From assembly GCA_022402525.1 (NCBI GenBank), contig JAKRSB010000109.1:1-64000 (forward strand): DNA of 64,000 nucleotides, in the 5' to 3' direction. The stretch comes from Thermosynechococcaceae cyanobacterium MS004 (GTDB lineage Bacteria > Cyanobacteriota > Cyanobacteriia > Thermosynechococcales > Thermosynechococcaceae). The position numbers and the translations under genes are program-made. Under the pieces are notes generated by a model. It searched no databases, was not told where the DNA came from, and worked only from the letters and a program-made list of their open reading frames with translations. This document shows positions 51,119-61,400 of the stretch, one piece after another (the stretch's first letter is position 1; the number at the start of each line of letters is the position of its first letter).

Positions 51119-52180
51119 CTACACACTCCCCACGGGCGCGACTTCTGGCCAGCGCCCCACCGCGCGGCCAAAGACCGATAGCTCGCCCATGAGCTGATCA
51201 AACTGATCGGGCGTAAGGGACTGAGGGCCATCGGAGAGGGCTTTGGCGGGGTTGGGGTGGACTTCAATCATCAAAGAATCTGTCCCTGCAGCGATCGCCG
51301 CCTTGGCCATCGCCGGAACGTAGGTTGCCCATCCGGTGCCGTGACTGGGATCAATCATAATGGGCAGGTGGGTGAGGGTACGCAAAACCGGGATCACCGC
51401 CAAATCTAGGGTGTTGCGAAGGTACTGGCGATCGTAGGTGCGAATCCCGCGTTCACAAAGAATCACATTCGGGTTGCCTGCGGCCAGAATATATTCCGCC
51501 GCCATCAGCCATTCATCAATGGTGGCCGACATGCCCCGCTTGAGCAGCACGGGCTTTTCTTGGGCACCCACCCGCTTCAGAAGCGGGAAATTCTGCATAT
51601 TCCGCGCCCCCACCTGCACCACATCGGCAACCTCTGCCACTTTATCGAGGTCAGCGGTATCCATGACTTCGGTAATAATGCCAAGCCCTGAAGCAGCACG
51701 CGCCGCAGCTAAGAGATGTAGCGCACTCTCGCCATGGCCTTGAAAATCGTAGGGAGAAGTGCGAGGCTTATAGGCACCTCCCCTTAAAAAAGATGCGCCA
51801 GCCGCCTTAACGCGCAGCGCAGTCTCCACAATCATGGCTTCATTTTCCACGGAGCAGGGCCCCGCCACGATCACCAAGGGGTGATTTTCGCCAATCGTCA
51901 CGACCCCACTGGGGGTAGAAATCTTGACGGCGCTAGCCTCTCCGTGGCGGAAACTGCGGCTCACGCGCTTAAACGGCTTTTCAACTCGCATCACCTGCTC
52001 AATCCAGGGGCTAACCTCTTTCATCTGGTCTGGGTCAAGGTCGCGGGTTTCACCCACTAGGCCAATGACGCACTTACTGGTGCCCACAATCGTTTCGGCA
52101 GATAGCCCCCAGCTCCGCATTTCATCGCTAATTCGGCTAATTTCTTCCGTTGGGGTGCCACTCTTCATTACGATAATCAT
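51119..52180 (-). CDS. aroF: 3-deoxy-7-phosphoheptulonate synthase (DAHP synthase)
   Basis: 353 residues. It condenses PEP and erythrose 4-phosphate in the first step of the shikimate pathway. The catalytic barrel shows AGPCSVENE (about 110), RGGAYKPRTSPYDFQGHG and IDPSHGTG. The N-terminal 90 residues (MIIVMKSGTPTEEI) form the ferredoxin-like regulatory domain of the type I-beta enzymes, as in Thermotoga, which usually confers feedback control by aromatic amino acids. It stands alone on the minus strand. Confidence 0.94.
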   Translation of the reverse strand: MIIVMKSGTPTEEISRISDEMRSWGLSAETIVGTSKCVIGLVGETRDLDPDQMKEVSPWIEQVMRVEKPFKRVSRSFRHGEASAVKISTPSGVVTIGENHPLVIVAGPCSVENEAMIVETALRVKAAGASFLRGGAYKPRTSPYDFQGHGESALHLLAAARAASGLGIITEVMDTADLDKVAEVADVVQVGARNMQNFPLLKRVGAQEKPVLLKRGMSATIDEWLMAAEYILAAGNPNVILCERGIRTYDRQYLRNTLDLAVIPVLRTLTHLPIMIDPSHGTGWATYVPAMAKAAIAAGTDSLMIEVHPNPAKALSDGPQSLTPDQFDQLMGELSVFGRAVGRWPEVAPVGSV

Positions 52181-52402
52181 GGAGCTTATCCTCTACAAAA
52201 TGGGCGCGCTGTAGCCCTTACATACTGAAATCAATTCACACTGAGCTGCCCCCAGCTCAATAATTTTAATGACAGCTAATGCAAGCGCCCGATAAGCGCC
52301 ATACTCTATTTCATAATAACGTTTACCTTTCTGGACACCTACACGAGCATTTGATGGATAGCTCGCTAGCCCAGGGATCGGTGAATCTAGGCCCTGCGAT
52401 GC

Positions 52403-53179
52403 ATGCAGAACATCAAGCCCATGCGCCCTATCAGCCCGTTTCTGAGCCAGCTTCAGAGCCAGTTTCTGAGACAGCTCCAGTTCCAGACCCAGAGAACCTT
52501 AGGCGCGATCGCCCTAGCCTGTGCCACCTGTGCTCTGCTGCTCTGGCTTGGGATCAACCCCCACAGAGCGGGCGCGAATCCTCTCCCTCAGCCGCCCCAT
52601 ATCGTCGCCTGGGCCTCGCCTACCCACTACGCAGAGCGAGTGAAGCAGGATATTTATGGGGCACCCGCACGGAACCCCTTCATCGTCGTCATCCATGAAA
52701 CCGTTGGGTCAGCCAGGAGCGCCGTCCATCTATTTCAGGCTCCAGACTATACCAAAAATGGAAACCAGGTGAGCTACCACGCCCTCATTCGCCTGGACGG
52801 CACTATCATCTATACCGTGCCCTTTCAGTATCGGGCCTTTGGAGCTGCAAACTCAGTATTTATGGGCATAAACGGGCCAGAGTCCGTCCAGACTAACCCC
52901 CAAGTCCCAGGTTCTGTGAATAATTTTGCCTATCACTTTTCCTTAGAAACACCCCCCGATGGGCGCAATAATGCCGACACCCACAGCGGCTATACCGTAG
53001 CGCAGTATCGCTCCTTAGCTTGGCTGGTGGGCTTTACTCAGGTGCCCCAGTCTCGGATTACCTACCATAAGACCGTAGATCGCACCCACAGCCGCAAAGA
53101 TCCAAGGAGCTTTGATCAAAGCTATTTCTTCAATCTCCTATCCTCCAATCGTCCGAGCCGTTTTTCCACGAGGAGCTGA
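52403..53179 (+). CDS. N-acetylmuramoyl-L-alanine amidase (Amidase_2), exported
   Basis: 258 residues. A hydrophobic segment (about 32-50, LGAIALACATCALLLWLGI) after a basic region acts as signal or anchor. The amidase domain has zinc ligands in VIHETVG and in the C-terminal THSRKDPRSFD, with YHALIRLDGTI between, so it should cut the bond between MurNAc and L-alanine in peptidoglycan. The N-terminus before the signal is a repeated Gln-rich block (SQLQSQF/RQLQFQT) from a 24-bp duplication. Its 3' end overlaps convergent yqeK by 42 bp. Confidence 0.87.
   Translation: MQNIKPMRPISPFLSQLQSQFLRQLQFQTQRTLGAIALACATCALLLWLGINPHRAGANPLPQPPHIVAWASPTHYAERVKQDIYGAPARNPFIVVIHETVGSARSAVHLFQAPDYTKNGNQVSYHALIRLDGTIIYTVPFQYRAFGAANSVFMGINGPESVQTNPQVPGSVNNFAYHFSLETPPDGRNNADTHSGYTVAQYRSLAWLVGFTQVPQSRITYHKTVDRTHSRKDPRSFDQSYFFNLLSSNRPSRFSTRS
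52439..52492 (+). repeat. In-frame duplication, about 24 bp x 2
   Basis: TTTCTGAGCCAGCTTCAGAG and a related copy encode the repeated FLSQLQSQ/FLRQLQFQ block before the signal segment of the amidase. Confidence 0.75.
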
Positions 53180-53782
53180 AGTCTTTATTTCTTTTCGTTG
53201 TTTCACGCTAGAGTCTGCCTGCAACGCCCAGTTGCGCGTCATAATCATGCGCGGGTGAATGAGCTTTCGGTTTTGAATGAGACGGCTCATGGTGAAATCG
53301 CAGGTAAGCCAAACACCCTGATACAAGTTAGACGCACAAACCTTACGCAACTGCTTCAGCTCAGCCTGATCTCCCCGTCCCGGCTCTAGACTATCCGCCA
53401 AAAAAATCACGCAGCTCAAGGGCGACATCTGTGGCTGTCCTAGGGTATGGTTGCGAATCCCATCCAAAATCTCTGGATCTTCCACCTGAAACTGATCGCG
53501 CGCCACGATCGCCCCCACTTCGGCGTGGAGCAGTCGCGGATTTGCAGCAAGGACTAAATCAATAGAGATTCCTTCGGCCTGGGCAATAGACAGCAGCTTT
53601 TCTGGCTTAAAGTATTTTGCCAAATCGTGGAGGAGTGCGGCCTGAGCTGATTTGTCTACATCAAGAGCATGCTGAGCGGCCAGCTCTTGGGCATAGGTTT
53701 CCACCCTCAAAATATGCTGGATCCGAGCTTTGGGAACATTGGCCTGTAGCCACTTCAAAACAGCCGAACGATCAATGGACAA
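53138..53782 (-). CDS. yqeK: HD-domain phosphohydrolase, YqeK family
   Basis: 214 residues. HILRVETYA, LLHDLAKY (the HD pair, about 52-53), RLLHAEVGA and IRNHTLG, then FLADSLEPGRG, define the YqeK branch of HD hydrolases, which splits diadenosine tetraphosphate symmetrically to ADP. Such enzymes usually sit beside nadD or rsfS; neither is here. The C-terminal 45 residues (basic, from NRKLIHPRM) extend past the usual end and overlap the convergent amidase gene. Confidence 0.87.
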   Translation of the reverse strand: MSIDRSAVLKWLQANVPKARIQHILRVETYAQELAAQHALDVDKSAQAALLHDLAKYFKPEKLLSIAQAEGISIDLVLAANPRLLHAEVGAIVARDQFQVEDPEILDGIRNHTLGQPQMSPLSCVIFLADSLEPGRGDQAELKQLRKVCASNLYQGVWLTCDFTMSRLIQNRKLIHPRMIMTRNWALQADSSVKQRKEIKTSAPRGKTARTIGG

Positions 53783-53802
53783 TCTTTACCTCCAGTTTCT
53801 AG

Positions 53803-53865
53803 ACTCGAATTTTTTATTTGAGTTTTTACCTAAATTCTTTACCTGAATTTTTTATCTGAAATATT
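53803..53865. repeat. Degenerate tandem repeat upstream of yqeK
   Basis: Units like CTCGAATTTTTTATTTGA and TTACCTGAATTTTTTATCTGA recur about four times with drift. Confidence 0.65.
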
Positions 53866-53939
53866 AAGTTTAGAAGGAAGGGTTAAGGCTAAAGCATGAC
53901 AAGGTAATGCATCACGGCAGAGCTGGAACGCAACAGTGT

Positions 53940-54614
53940 CTAGGATGAAGGTTCTTCCCTAGGCGATCGCACCGTCAGAAGAATGACCCCCACAGACCAG
54001 GCCAGCGCTAGCAGCCAACCTGCCAGAATATCGCTGGGATAATGGACGCCCAGGTAGAGTCGGGTCCAGCCGATAATAATCACAAAGCATCCGCTTAAGA
54101 CAACCACTGGCCAGCGCCAGCGACTCTGCCAGGCTAACGCTGACAGTGCTGCAGCAAACGCCATACTTGCCATAGCGTGACCGCTGGGAAAACTGTAGTC
54201 AAGCTCTGGTAAAAAGGGTACCCAAAGCTGAGGTCGAGCTCGACGAAAGAGCAGCTTTGCAATGAGGTTAATGGCTGCGCTCCCCAATAATGTGGCGCTT
54301 AACAGCAGAAGCGATCGCCACTGTCTGCGATAGAGTAGCCCTATTCCGATCAGAACAGAAGCTGGCAAGACTCCCCAAAATACGCCCAGTCCGGTCAGCA
54401 TTCCTGCTAGCTGATCAAGTTGGGGCGTAGCAGAATCATGCAAAAATTGAAGAATGGCATTGTCCCCCACAAAACCAGCGCTAGAGCGTCGGATATAAAT
54501 TGCCAGAATGGCAAAGCTTTGAAGCGGCAAATAGACGCCAAGCAGCAAAACAGCGCGGTGAACTATGAGTTGCTGTTTAAGAGATTGCAGCAGCATGTAG
54601 AACGTGCAGGGCAT
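53940..54614 (-). CDS. PAP2-family phosphatase, membrane-bound
   Basis: 224 residues with about six transmembrane helices. The three-part acid-phosphatase site is complete: KLLFRRARP, PSGH and the SRX5HX3D-like TRLYLGVHYPSD. Such enzymes dephosphorylate lipid phosphates, including undecaprenyl pyrophosphate or phosphatidic acid, on the periplasmic side. The N-terminal long linker after the first helix and VGDNAILQFLHD suit a general PAP2 protein. The exact lipid is unknown. Confidence 0.9.
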   Translation of the reverse strand: MPCTFYMLLQSLKQQLIVHRAVLLLGVYLPLQSFAILAIYIRRSSAGFVGDNAILQFLHDSATPQLDQLAGMLTGLGVFWGVLPASVLIGIGLLYRRQWRSLLLLSATLLGSAAINLIAKLLFRRARPQLWVPFLPELDYSFPSGHAMASMAFAAALSALAWQSRWRWPVVVLSGCFVIIIGWTRLYLGVHYPSDILAGWLLALAWSVGVILLTVRSPREEPSS

Positions 54615-54778
54615 TAGCCAGACGGTACCCCAACATTCTATCCCTAGGCGTCAAGCCTACCGCCAGATTTAGCCCTGAGCAGAGTCATGGATTCTTCACC
54701 AAGTGGCCCCTAGTAGACCCCTAGCGGCTTCCAGCAGACCCCAGCCAACCTAGTAGTTGAAGTGGTGAGCCAATCAAC

Positions 54779-55582
54779 CTATTTCAAGGGCCACCAAGAC
54801 ACTTTGTCCCGCGTGGTGCTATAAACCTCTTTCATCCCTTCTGGGTCAAGAACCTGAAGGGTATCCCCGGACATATCCTTGACGCGGCCTAGGGCAATGA
54901 GTCCGTTTTGCTCCATGCCCTTTAAGACCTGCTCAACTGTGCGGTTATTGAGCTGACTCGCGCGAGCCATAATGTCTACGGATAAATCAAAAGTATAGAT
55001 GTTTGAACTGTTGGGCTGATTCCCTAACTCGCGCTCTTGGTAAATGAGCGATCGCAACAGAGCGGCGATCGCTTGGGGCGGGTAGGCGCTACAGTTCAGC
55101 AAATGGTACTCAAACTTTTCGCGCAGCTCAAACAGCAAATTGTAGCGATCGCGGAAAGATTCGCTGCACTCATAGAAGCGCTGAATACTCTGCGCCGGAA
55201 CCTTCAGCACGTCCGTCGTCTTGTAGGCTTCCACCAAGCTCGGAAATCTGCGGCTCACGGCCCCAAATCCGAAGGGTAAACTTTCAAACCCAAAGCAGCC
55301 CTGAGGATAGTGGATGGCAATGACGCGATCGAGGGGACTACTGCGCACAATGACAGGCCCACCGCCCAAAATAATATAGAGAAACTGGAGCGTCATGCCC
55401 GGTCGATAGGCCGTGTAGACGGGTCGATTGGAGTACAGCTTCTCAACAATTAGCTCAGAGGGTTCAATCACTTGAGCCAGCTCTGCCAGGCTCAAATCTC
55501 GAAATAGAGAGCATTGCTGAATCATCTCTAGCTTCGAGTCTGATTTAGCTGATTTAGCTGATCTTGCTGTTTTAGTAGGCAT
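54779..55582 (-). CDS. Crp/Fnr-family transcriptional regulator
   Basis: About 267 residues from ATG 55582 (MPTKTARSAK); the frame opens 27 codons earlier. A cyclic-nucleotide-binding-type barrel (about 30-145) is followed by a dimer helix and a winged helix-turn-helix (SVDIMARASQLNNRTVEQVLKGMEQNGLI, split around residue 215). The phosphate-binding cassette reads GFESLPFGFGAVSRRFPS, which departs from the classical GE...RxA pattern, so cAMP binding is doubtful. A 9-bp repeat adds AKS units at the N-terminus. Targets are unknown. Confidence 0.85.
   Translation of the reverse strand: MPTKTARSAKSAKSDSKLEMIQQCSLFRDLSLAELAQVIEPSELIVEKLYSNRPVYTAYRPGMTLQFLYIILGGGPVIVRSSPLDRVIAIHYPQGCFGFESLPFGFGAVSRRFPSLVEAYKTTDVLKVPAQSIQRFYECSESFRDRYNLLFELREKFEYHLLNCSAYPPQAIAALLRSLIYQERELGNQPNSSNIYTFDLSVDIMARASQLNNRTVEQVLKGMEQNGLIALGRVKDMSGDTLQVLDPEGMKEVYSTTRDKVSWWPLK
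55540..55575. repeat. In-frame tandem repeat, 9 bp x 4
   Basis: CTGATTTAG units (last two diverged) encode repeated A-K-S triplets near the N-terminus of the Crp-like regulator. Confidence 0.85.
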
Positions 55583-56420
55583 GAACAAAACTCTTAAGAA
55601 GGCTCCCAACAGAGGATACCTATTTGACAATCCCCATTGACCATACCCATTGGCAATACCCACTAAATAATGCTCAAGCGCTCAGGGTTAATGCAGGATG
55701 GGTTCAAAATAGGCAAGATAAGCTGATTGGTTTATAAGACTTATCTTGACATGAAAGGTCTTATCCAGTGCTCAATTCACTCGTCTAAGTTCAGCTCGAT
55801 TAAGTTCAGCTCGTTGACGAAAGGTGGAGAGGTCGTTTGGGGTCAACACTGCCTGGATGGGGCACTAAAAACACTATCCAGACTGTTGGGTAGCGCGTAG
55901 TTTCTGCCATTCTGGCAAGACCCATTCTGGCAAAATCTAATAACGGTCTTTATAAAAGCCCTATGGCTTACATTTCCAAGGGAGGCATGGCTCAAGGGTC
56001 GGGAAGTATTGCACAATTCCATCGAGTCACTCAGCCGCTCGGCCTAATAGCCCTTCAGGTAAGCTTGCTTCATTGTGGTTGGCAAAAGACCCATTCTGCG
56101 ATCGCGGCAGTCCTGCTGGAATATCTCTTCCCGTACATTACCAAAGTTTCTAACTAAAGAAACTAAGCATTGCTCGAAGTCAACTTTTACATTACTTGCT
56201 GAGCTTCACAGTAAAGTTCCCAACTGAATTAAATGCATCTATCTCCTGGTGGAGAAAATCTAAAGGCTAAAGGATAAAGGATAGATTCAAGCTTTTAGAC
56301 CTTTTAGACAATCGATACTCTGGACTGCTCTAAGCTACAGTCATAATCATGTCAATGAATCATGTCAATGATCGCTGATCATTCCCAATCACGATTCCTA
56401 ATCACCACTACAAGCAAGCA
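55583..56420. other. 838-bp gap with no supported gene
   Basis: A 64-codon plus-strand frame (55963-56157) has no recognisable features. A perfect-but-one 15-bp duplication (TAAGTTCAGCTCGAT) lies at 55786-55815, a CATTCTGGCAAGAC duplication at about 55907-55937, and shorter duplications near 56255-56280 and 56345-56375. This is the longest gap in the window; an untranslated RNA could be hidden but I see no strong structure. Confidence 0.45.
55786..55815. repeat. Tandem duplication, 15 bp x 2
   Basis: TAAGTTCAGCTCGWT occurs twice head-to-tail between the Crp-like regulator and msrA. Confidence 0.85.
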
Positions 56421-57158
56421 TTGGTCAGCATGCTACATCCTCACCCTTCACCCATGAATTTCCGATTGTCCCCCGCCCGAATGTCGAGATTTCGCCTCAA
56501 AGTTTTCCAGTCCAAAGCTCTCTTGCCCAATGGCCTTCTGCGCATTGGCGCGATCGCCTGTTTAGTGTTCCTTTATCTGCTGGTGTACTGGGTACTTCCT
56601 GCGAATGCGCTTCCTGCCAATGCACAATCCCTAGCCAAGGCAAACTTTGCAGGGGGCTGCTTTTGGTGCATGGAAAAGCCCTTTGATGAATTACCAGGCG
56701 TGGTATCAACCACTTCTGGCTATACGGGCGGAACCTTACCAAACCCGACCTATCGCCAGGTTTCATCAGGGACGACGGGCCATGCAGAATCGGTGCAGGT
56801 GGTCTATGACCCGCAGCAGGTGAGCTATGAAACGCTGCTAGATGTGTTTTGGCGCAATGTTGATCCGCTGGATAGTGGCGGTCAGTTTTGCGATCGCGGT
56901 AGTCAGTATCGCTCCAGCATTTTCTACCAGGATCAGGCCCAGCAAGCTCTAGCCAGCCAGTCCAAAACGGCGATCGCCGAGCAGCTTAAGCAGCCCATTG
57001 CTACAGAGGTTGTGGCAGCAAGCGAATTTTATCCCGCCGAAGACTACCATCAAAACTACTACAAAACCCACGCGGCCAAATATCAGTTTTATCGCTTCGC
57101 CTGCGGCCGCGATCAGCGTCTTGCAAAAGTATGGGGTGAGACAGCATCGACCCATTAA
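56421..57158 (+). CDS. msrA: Peptide-methionine (S)-S-oxide reductase, exported or membrane-anchored
   Basis: 245 residues. A long basic N-terminus and a hydrophobic helix (about 42-60, ending WVLPANALPANAQS) act as signal or anchor, so the enzyme should face the periplasm or lumen. The catalytic motif GGCFWCME has Cys80 and an extra Cys83. FDRGSQYRS-like CDRGSQYRSSIFY and AEDYHQNY follow. It reduces methionine-S-sulfoxide in oxidised proteins. The sequence resembles the bacterial GCFWCMEKPF subgroup. A second, cytosolic msrA lies about 5 kb downstream. Confidence 0.92.
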   Translation: MVSMLHPHPSPMNFRLSPARMSRFRLKVFQSKALLPNGLLRIGAIACLVFLYLLVYWVLPANALPANAQSLAKANFAGGCFWCMEKPFDELPGVVSTTSGYTGGTLPNPTYRQVSSGTTGHAESVQVVYDPQQVSYETLLDVFWRNVDPLDSGGQFCDRGSQYRSSIFYQDQAQQALASQSKTAIAEQLKQPIATEVVAASEFYPAEDYHQNYYKTHAAKYQFYRFACGRDQRLAKVWGETASTH

Positions 57159-57199
57159 TCCAGCCCATTAATTCGACCCATTAATCCAACCCATTCACA
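57148..57199. repeat. Tandem repeat, 13 bp x 3-4, covering the msrA stop codon
   Basis: CRRCCCATTAATY units begin in the last codons of msrA; the stop TAA (57156-57158) is part of the first unit. Confidence 0.9.
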
Positions 57200-57379
57200 C
57201 ATAAACCCAATCACACATCAACCCATTTACAGATAAGAATGCTCACCTGAGGTTGAATCACACCTCAACGCAGCGTGTAGGCTATTGGACTCCATTCAGT
57301 CAAAGGATTCGATATAGTGAGAATCGCGATCAGGTAAAAATGGTCATCAGTTGTCAAAAAACAAAAAGAGCCGCGCGGA

Positions 57380-58036
57380 ATGACTAAAGCTATCAGCCCT
57401 GAATCTGTCCTTCAGCAACTTCAGTGGCGCTATGCCACCAAAAAGTTTGACCCTACCCAAATTATTCCCCCAGAAACCTGGGCTGTTTTGGAACAAAGTC
57501 TTGTACTGGCCCCCTCTTCCTTTGGACTACAGCCCTGGAAGTTTTTTGTAGTGCGAAATCCAGAAATTCGTCAGCAATTAGTGGCTGCATCCTGGAACCA
57601 AACGCAAGTGGTAGAAGCCTCCCACTTGGTCGTGTTTGCCATTAAGAAAGATATTAACGATGCCGATGTGGATCGCTTTATTGCCCGCACGGCAGAAGTT
57701 CAGCAGACCAGCGTTGAAAATCTTCAAGGGTTTGCCAAGGTGGTTAAGGGATTCTTGGCCAAGCCGCCCTATCCCTTAGACCTCAATGAATGGTCTACCC
57801 GCCAAGCCTACATTGCCCTAGCGCAGTTTATGACCACTGCCGCAGTGCTGGGGATTGATACCTGCCCGATGGAAGGCTTTTTGCCCTCTCAGTATGATGA
57901 AGTGCTGGGGCTAACGGCTCAGGGCTATGCATCAGTGGTGGTTTGTCCGGCAGGGTATCGCTCTGCGGAGGATAAGTCAGCGGCTCGCCCGAAGGTGCGC
58001 TACGCCACTGAAGAGGTCGTGTCTTACGTGGATTAG
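57380..58036 (+). CDS. Nitroreductase-family NAD(P)H-dependent oxidoreductase
   Basis: 218 residues. The N-terminal RYATKKFDP and SSFGLQPWKFFVV form the FMN-binding signature of NfsB-like nitroreductases; MEGFLPSQYDEVLGL and RPKVRY complete the fold. It uses FMN to reduce nitro compounds, quinones or related electrophiles with NAD(P)H. The physiological substrate is unknown. It is probably monocistronic, followed by a possible hairpin terminator. Confidence 0.9.
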   Translation: MTKAISPESVLQQLQWRYATKKFDPTQIIPPETWAVLEQSLVLAPSSFGLQPWKFFVVRNPEIRQQLVAASWNQTQVVEASHLVVFAIKKDINDADVDRFIARTAEVQQTSVENLQGFAKVVKGFLAKPPYPLDLNEWSTRQAYIALAQFMTTAAVLGIDTCPMEGFLPSQYDEVLGLTAQGYASVVVCPAGYRSAEDKSAARPKVRYATEEVVSYVD

Positions 58037-58069
58037 GAAACGAGCGACTGTTCACCCTGGAGGTGATGA

Positions 58070-58108
58070 ATGGGGCGACGGCATTACAGCCTCCCCATAA
58101 AGCTTTTT
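58070..58108 (+). terminator. Possible terminator after the nitroreductase gene
   Basis: ATGGGG (58070-58075) pairs with CCCCAT (58093-58098), with an inner GGC/GCC pairing, then AAAGC and a run of five T. Mismatches in the stem make this tentative. Confidence 0.35.
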
Positions 58109-58190
58109 AGGGACATCGGTCACAGTATAGCGACATTCAAAAAGTCAACGACAGGCATCTGAGAGCTTAAGGCGACCGTTCTCAGAGGGT

Positions 58191-58240
58191 TCTAGAACAT
58201 GAATCTAGAACATGAATCTAGAACGTGACTCTAAAACATA
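58191..58240. repeat. Tandem repeat, 13 bp x 3.8
   Basis: TCTAGAACATGAA units, the last two slightly changed, lie upstream of the sensor kinase gene. Confidence 0.92.
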
Positions 58241-58421
58241 CAGCGCTTTGCGTAACGATTAGGGACAAAAGTCTCATTGTTTTAGCATATGCTCAAGACT
58301 TCGGTGTACCCATTGGATGCGCAAACCGCTGTTAATAAGGTCGTGTTAGGAAATAATTCTGAAGAAAAGGTTTTGTTATAGTTAAGCCAAGAATCACTAG
58401 CGCTATTTATGGTCAGCGACT

Positions 58422-61400
58422 ATGCCCAGCGACGCGAAGGACCAAAGGCTTCTGGAGGGCTTGCCTCATATTGTTTGGATTGCTTCTGAGGCAGGAAGCA
58501 TTACGTTTTTGAACCAGCGATGGACAACCGTAACGGGATTGAGTCTGGAGCAGGGGCTGGGCAGTGGTTTTTTTGAAGCGATTCATCCCGTTGATCAAGC
58601 GCAAAATCGCCTGGTTTGGCGGCAGGCTGTTGAGACAAAAAACGCCTTCGAATCGGTATTTCGACTGCGGCAGACCGATCAAACCTATCGTCGCGTCATT
58701 GCGCGAGCAGAGTTCACGATTGAATCCAGCCCTGACCCAGATAACTTTCAAGAAGACGGTTTTCAAGGGGGCAAATGGCTCGGCACCTTGACCGACATTG
58801 ATGGCTTGACTCAGCCAGCCCTGACCAGCAATCAACCCTTTTTAGAGGCGCTGCTGGATAACCTTTCGGACGGCATTGTGGCTTGTGATGCAGCAGGAAC
58901 CCTCACCTTATTTAATAAGGCAAGCCAAACCTTTCATGGACTGCCGGTTGAGCCATTACCGGCTGACCGCTGGGCAGAGTATTACGACCTATATCATGCA
59001 GATACCTTAACGCCTCTTGCCAGTGAAGATATTCCACTGTTTCGGGCGCTCCAGGGAGAGGTTGTGCGCGGGGCAAAAATGCGCATTGTACCCAAGCATG
59101 GTGGACAGTCCCGCTTGTTGCTGGCCAACGGGACGCCAATTCTGCATCCGAGTGGGCATCAGCTTGGTGCAGTGGTTGCCATGCGAGACATTACGGAGCA
59201 GGAACAGGCTGAGGTGGCGCTCAGAGCTAGCGAGCGGCGATTTCGCGCTATTTTTGACCAGACGTTTCAGTTTATTGGCCTGCTGGAGCCAGACGGAACC
59301 CTAATTGAAGCCAATCAAACGGCTCTAAACTTTGGCGGATTCAAGGCAGAGGAGGTCATTGGTCGGCCCTTCTGGGAGGCCCGGTGGTGGCAGTCTTCTA
59401 GGGAGGTGCGCGAGCAGCTAAAGCAGGCGATCGCCCAGGCGGCCTCTGGCGAATTTGTGCGCTACGAGGTGGAGGTTTTAGGGGCCAAGGATGAGGCACG
59501 GTGCATTGATTTCTCGCTTAAACCCATTCAGGATGAAGTAGGCAACGTTATCCTGCTGATTCCAGAAGGACGCGACATTACCGAGCGCAGACAGGCTGAA
59601 GCAGAAATTCAGCAGCTCAATATTTCCTTAGAGCAGCGCGTTGCCCAGCGCACTGCCGAACTGGAGGCCAAAAATCATCAAAATCAACTGCTGCTGCTGC
59701 GAGAGCAGGAAACTCAGGCCGAGTTAGAGGCCGTCATCCGTCAGCTTGAAGTCACAAACTGCCGAAACGAAGAGCTGTTAGAGCGAGAGCAACTTGCCAG
59801 GGCAGAAGCAGAAATGGCGATCGCCGAGACGGCCCGCAGCGCTGAACGACTCAGCCTTGCCCTCGAAGCCGCCCAAATGGGCACCTGGGATCGGGATATG
59901 CTCACCAATCAGCGATTTTGGAACCCGCTGCATGAGGTGATTTTTGGCTATACCCCTGGCCAGCCCAACCGCGATCATCAAGATTGGGAGCGCCGCGTCC
60001 ATCCTGACGACTTGGACTGGATTCATAAGGCCACAGATGCCGCACGGCAGAACCGCAAAGTCCTAAGTCTTGAGTACCGTATCCTTTGGCCGGACGGAAG
60101 CCTCCACTGGATTGACGCCAAGGGGCGCTACCTCTACGACGACTCAGGCCAGCCTGTGCGCATGATGGGAGTCGTCCGGGATATTACAGACCGCAAGCGC
60201 AGCGAACAAGCCCTCCGCGAAAGTGAAGATCGCTTTTATAAAGCCATCCTGAATTCGCCCCTGCCCATTGCGCTCCATGCTGAAGATGGTGAAGTGCTGC
60301 TCATCAATGAAGCTTGGATTGAGCTGTCCGGCTATTCGCCCGAAGACATTCCCACCGTAGAAGCCTGGATGGAGAAAGCCTATGGCGATCGCAAGGGCCT
60401 CATCAAGCAGCGAATTGTAAATCTCTACGACATCACTGAACGCACGCGAGAGGGCGAATTTACCATTAAAACCCGCAGTGGCGAGATCCGAATTTGGGAC
60501 TTTTTCTCTGCGCCCCTCAATGATTTGGGCGACGGTCGGCGGTTGGTGATCAGCACTGCTCTAGACGTGACCGATAGCAAACAGGCCGAGCAAGCCCTCC
60601 GGGAGCAAGAGGCTCGGTATCGCTCCTTGGTTGAGGCAATCTCTCAAATTACCTGGAATACCAATGCTCAGGGCGAACTTTTTTCAGGGCAACCTGGCTG
60701 GGCGGAGTTTACAGGGCAGCGTTTTGAAGAGTACCAGGGCTGGGGATGGCTGAAAGCAATTCACCCCGACGATCAGGCGCAGACCGCCGAGGCGTGGAAA
60801 ACGGCGATCGCCAACCATACACCCTACTGCACCGAACATCGGCTGCGGCGCAGGGATGGTGTTTATCGAGCCATGAGCGTGCGGGGCGTGCCGGTCTTCC
60901 AAGAAGATGGCAGCGTCCGGGAGTGGGTTGGCACCCATGCGGACATCACAGAGCGTAAACAGGCCCAAGCCGCCCTAGAAGAGCGTGCCCAGGAACTGTC
61001 TAACCTGAATCGGCTGATGGTTCAGGCTGCGGGGCTGCTGGAGGCGCGCAATCAAGAGCTAGACCGCTTTGTCCATATTGTCTCCCATGACCTAAAAGCC
61101 CCTCTCCGCGCAATTTCAAATCTATCTCAGTGGATTGAAGAAGATTTAGAGGGTCTACTTTCAGGGGAAAATCAAAAGCAGATGACCCTCCTGCGCAGCC
61201 GCGTAGCTCGGATGGAAGCCCTCATTAACGGGCTGCTGGCCTATGCACGCGCTGGTCGAACGGACAGCATGATTGAGACCGTTGCGGTGGGCGACCTATT
61301 GGCTGAGGTGATCGATTCTATGGCTCCACCCCCTCCGTTTCGGGTGACGGTTGAGCCAGGAATGCCCACCTTACAAACCAAGCCACTTCTGCTGTCCCAG

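Larger units (their letters stand above)
58037..58421. other. Gap with a possible terminator and a 13-bp array
   Basis: No gene is evident. The gap contains the hairpin at 58070-58108 and the tandem array at 58191-58240. No promoter pair for the sensor kinase gene is convincing. Confidence 0.45.

Noticed and set aside
55963-56157. 64-codon frame in the long gap before msrA
   Set aside because: No family match, weak start context and no conserved-looking features.
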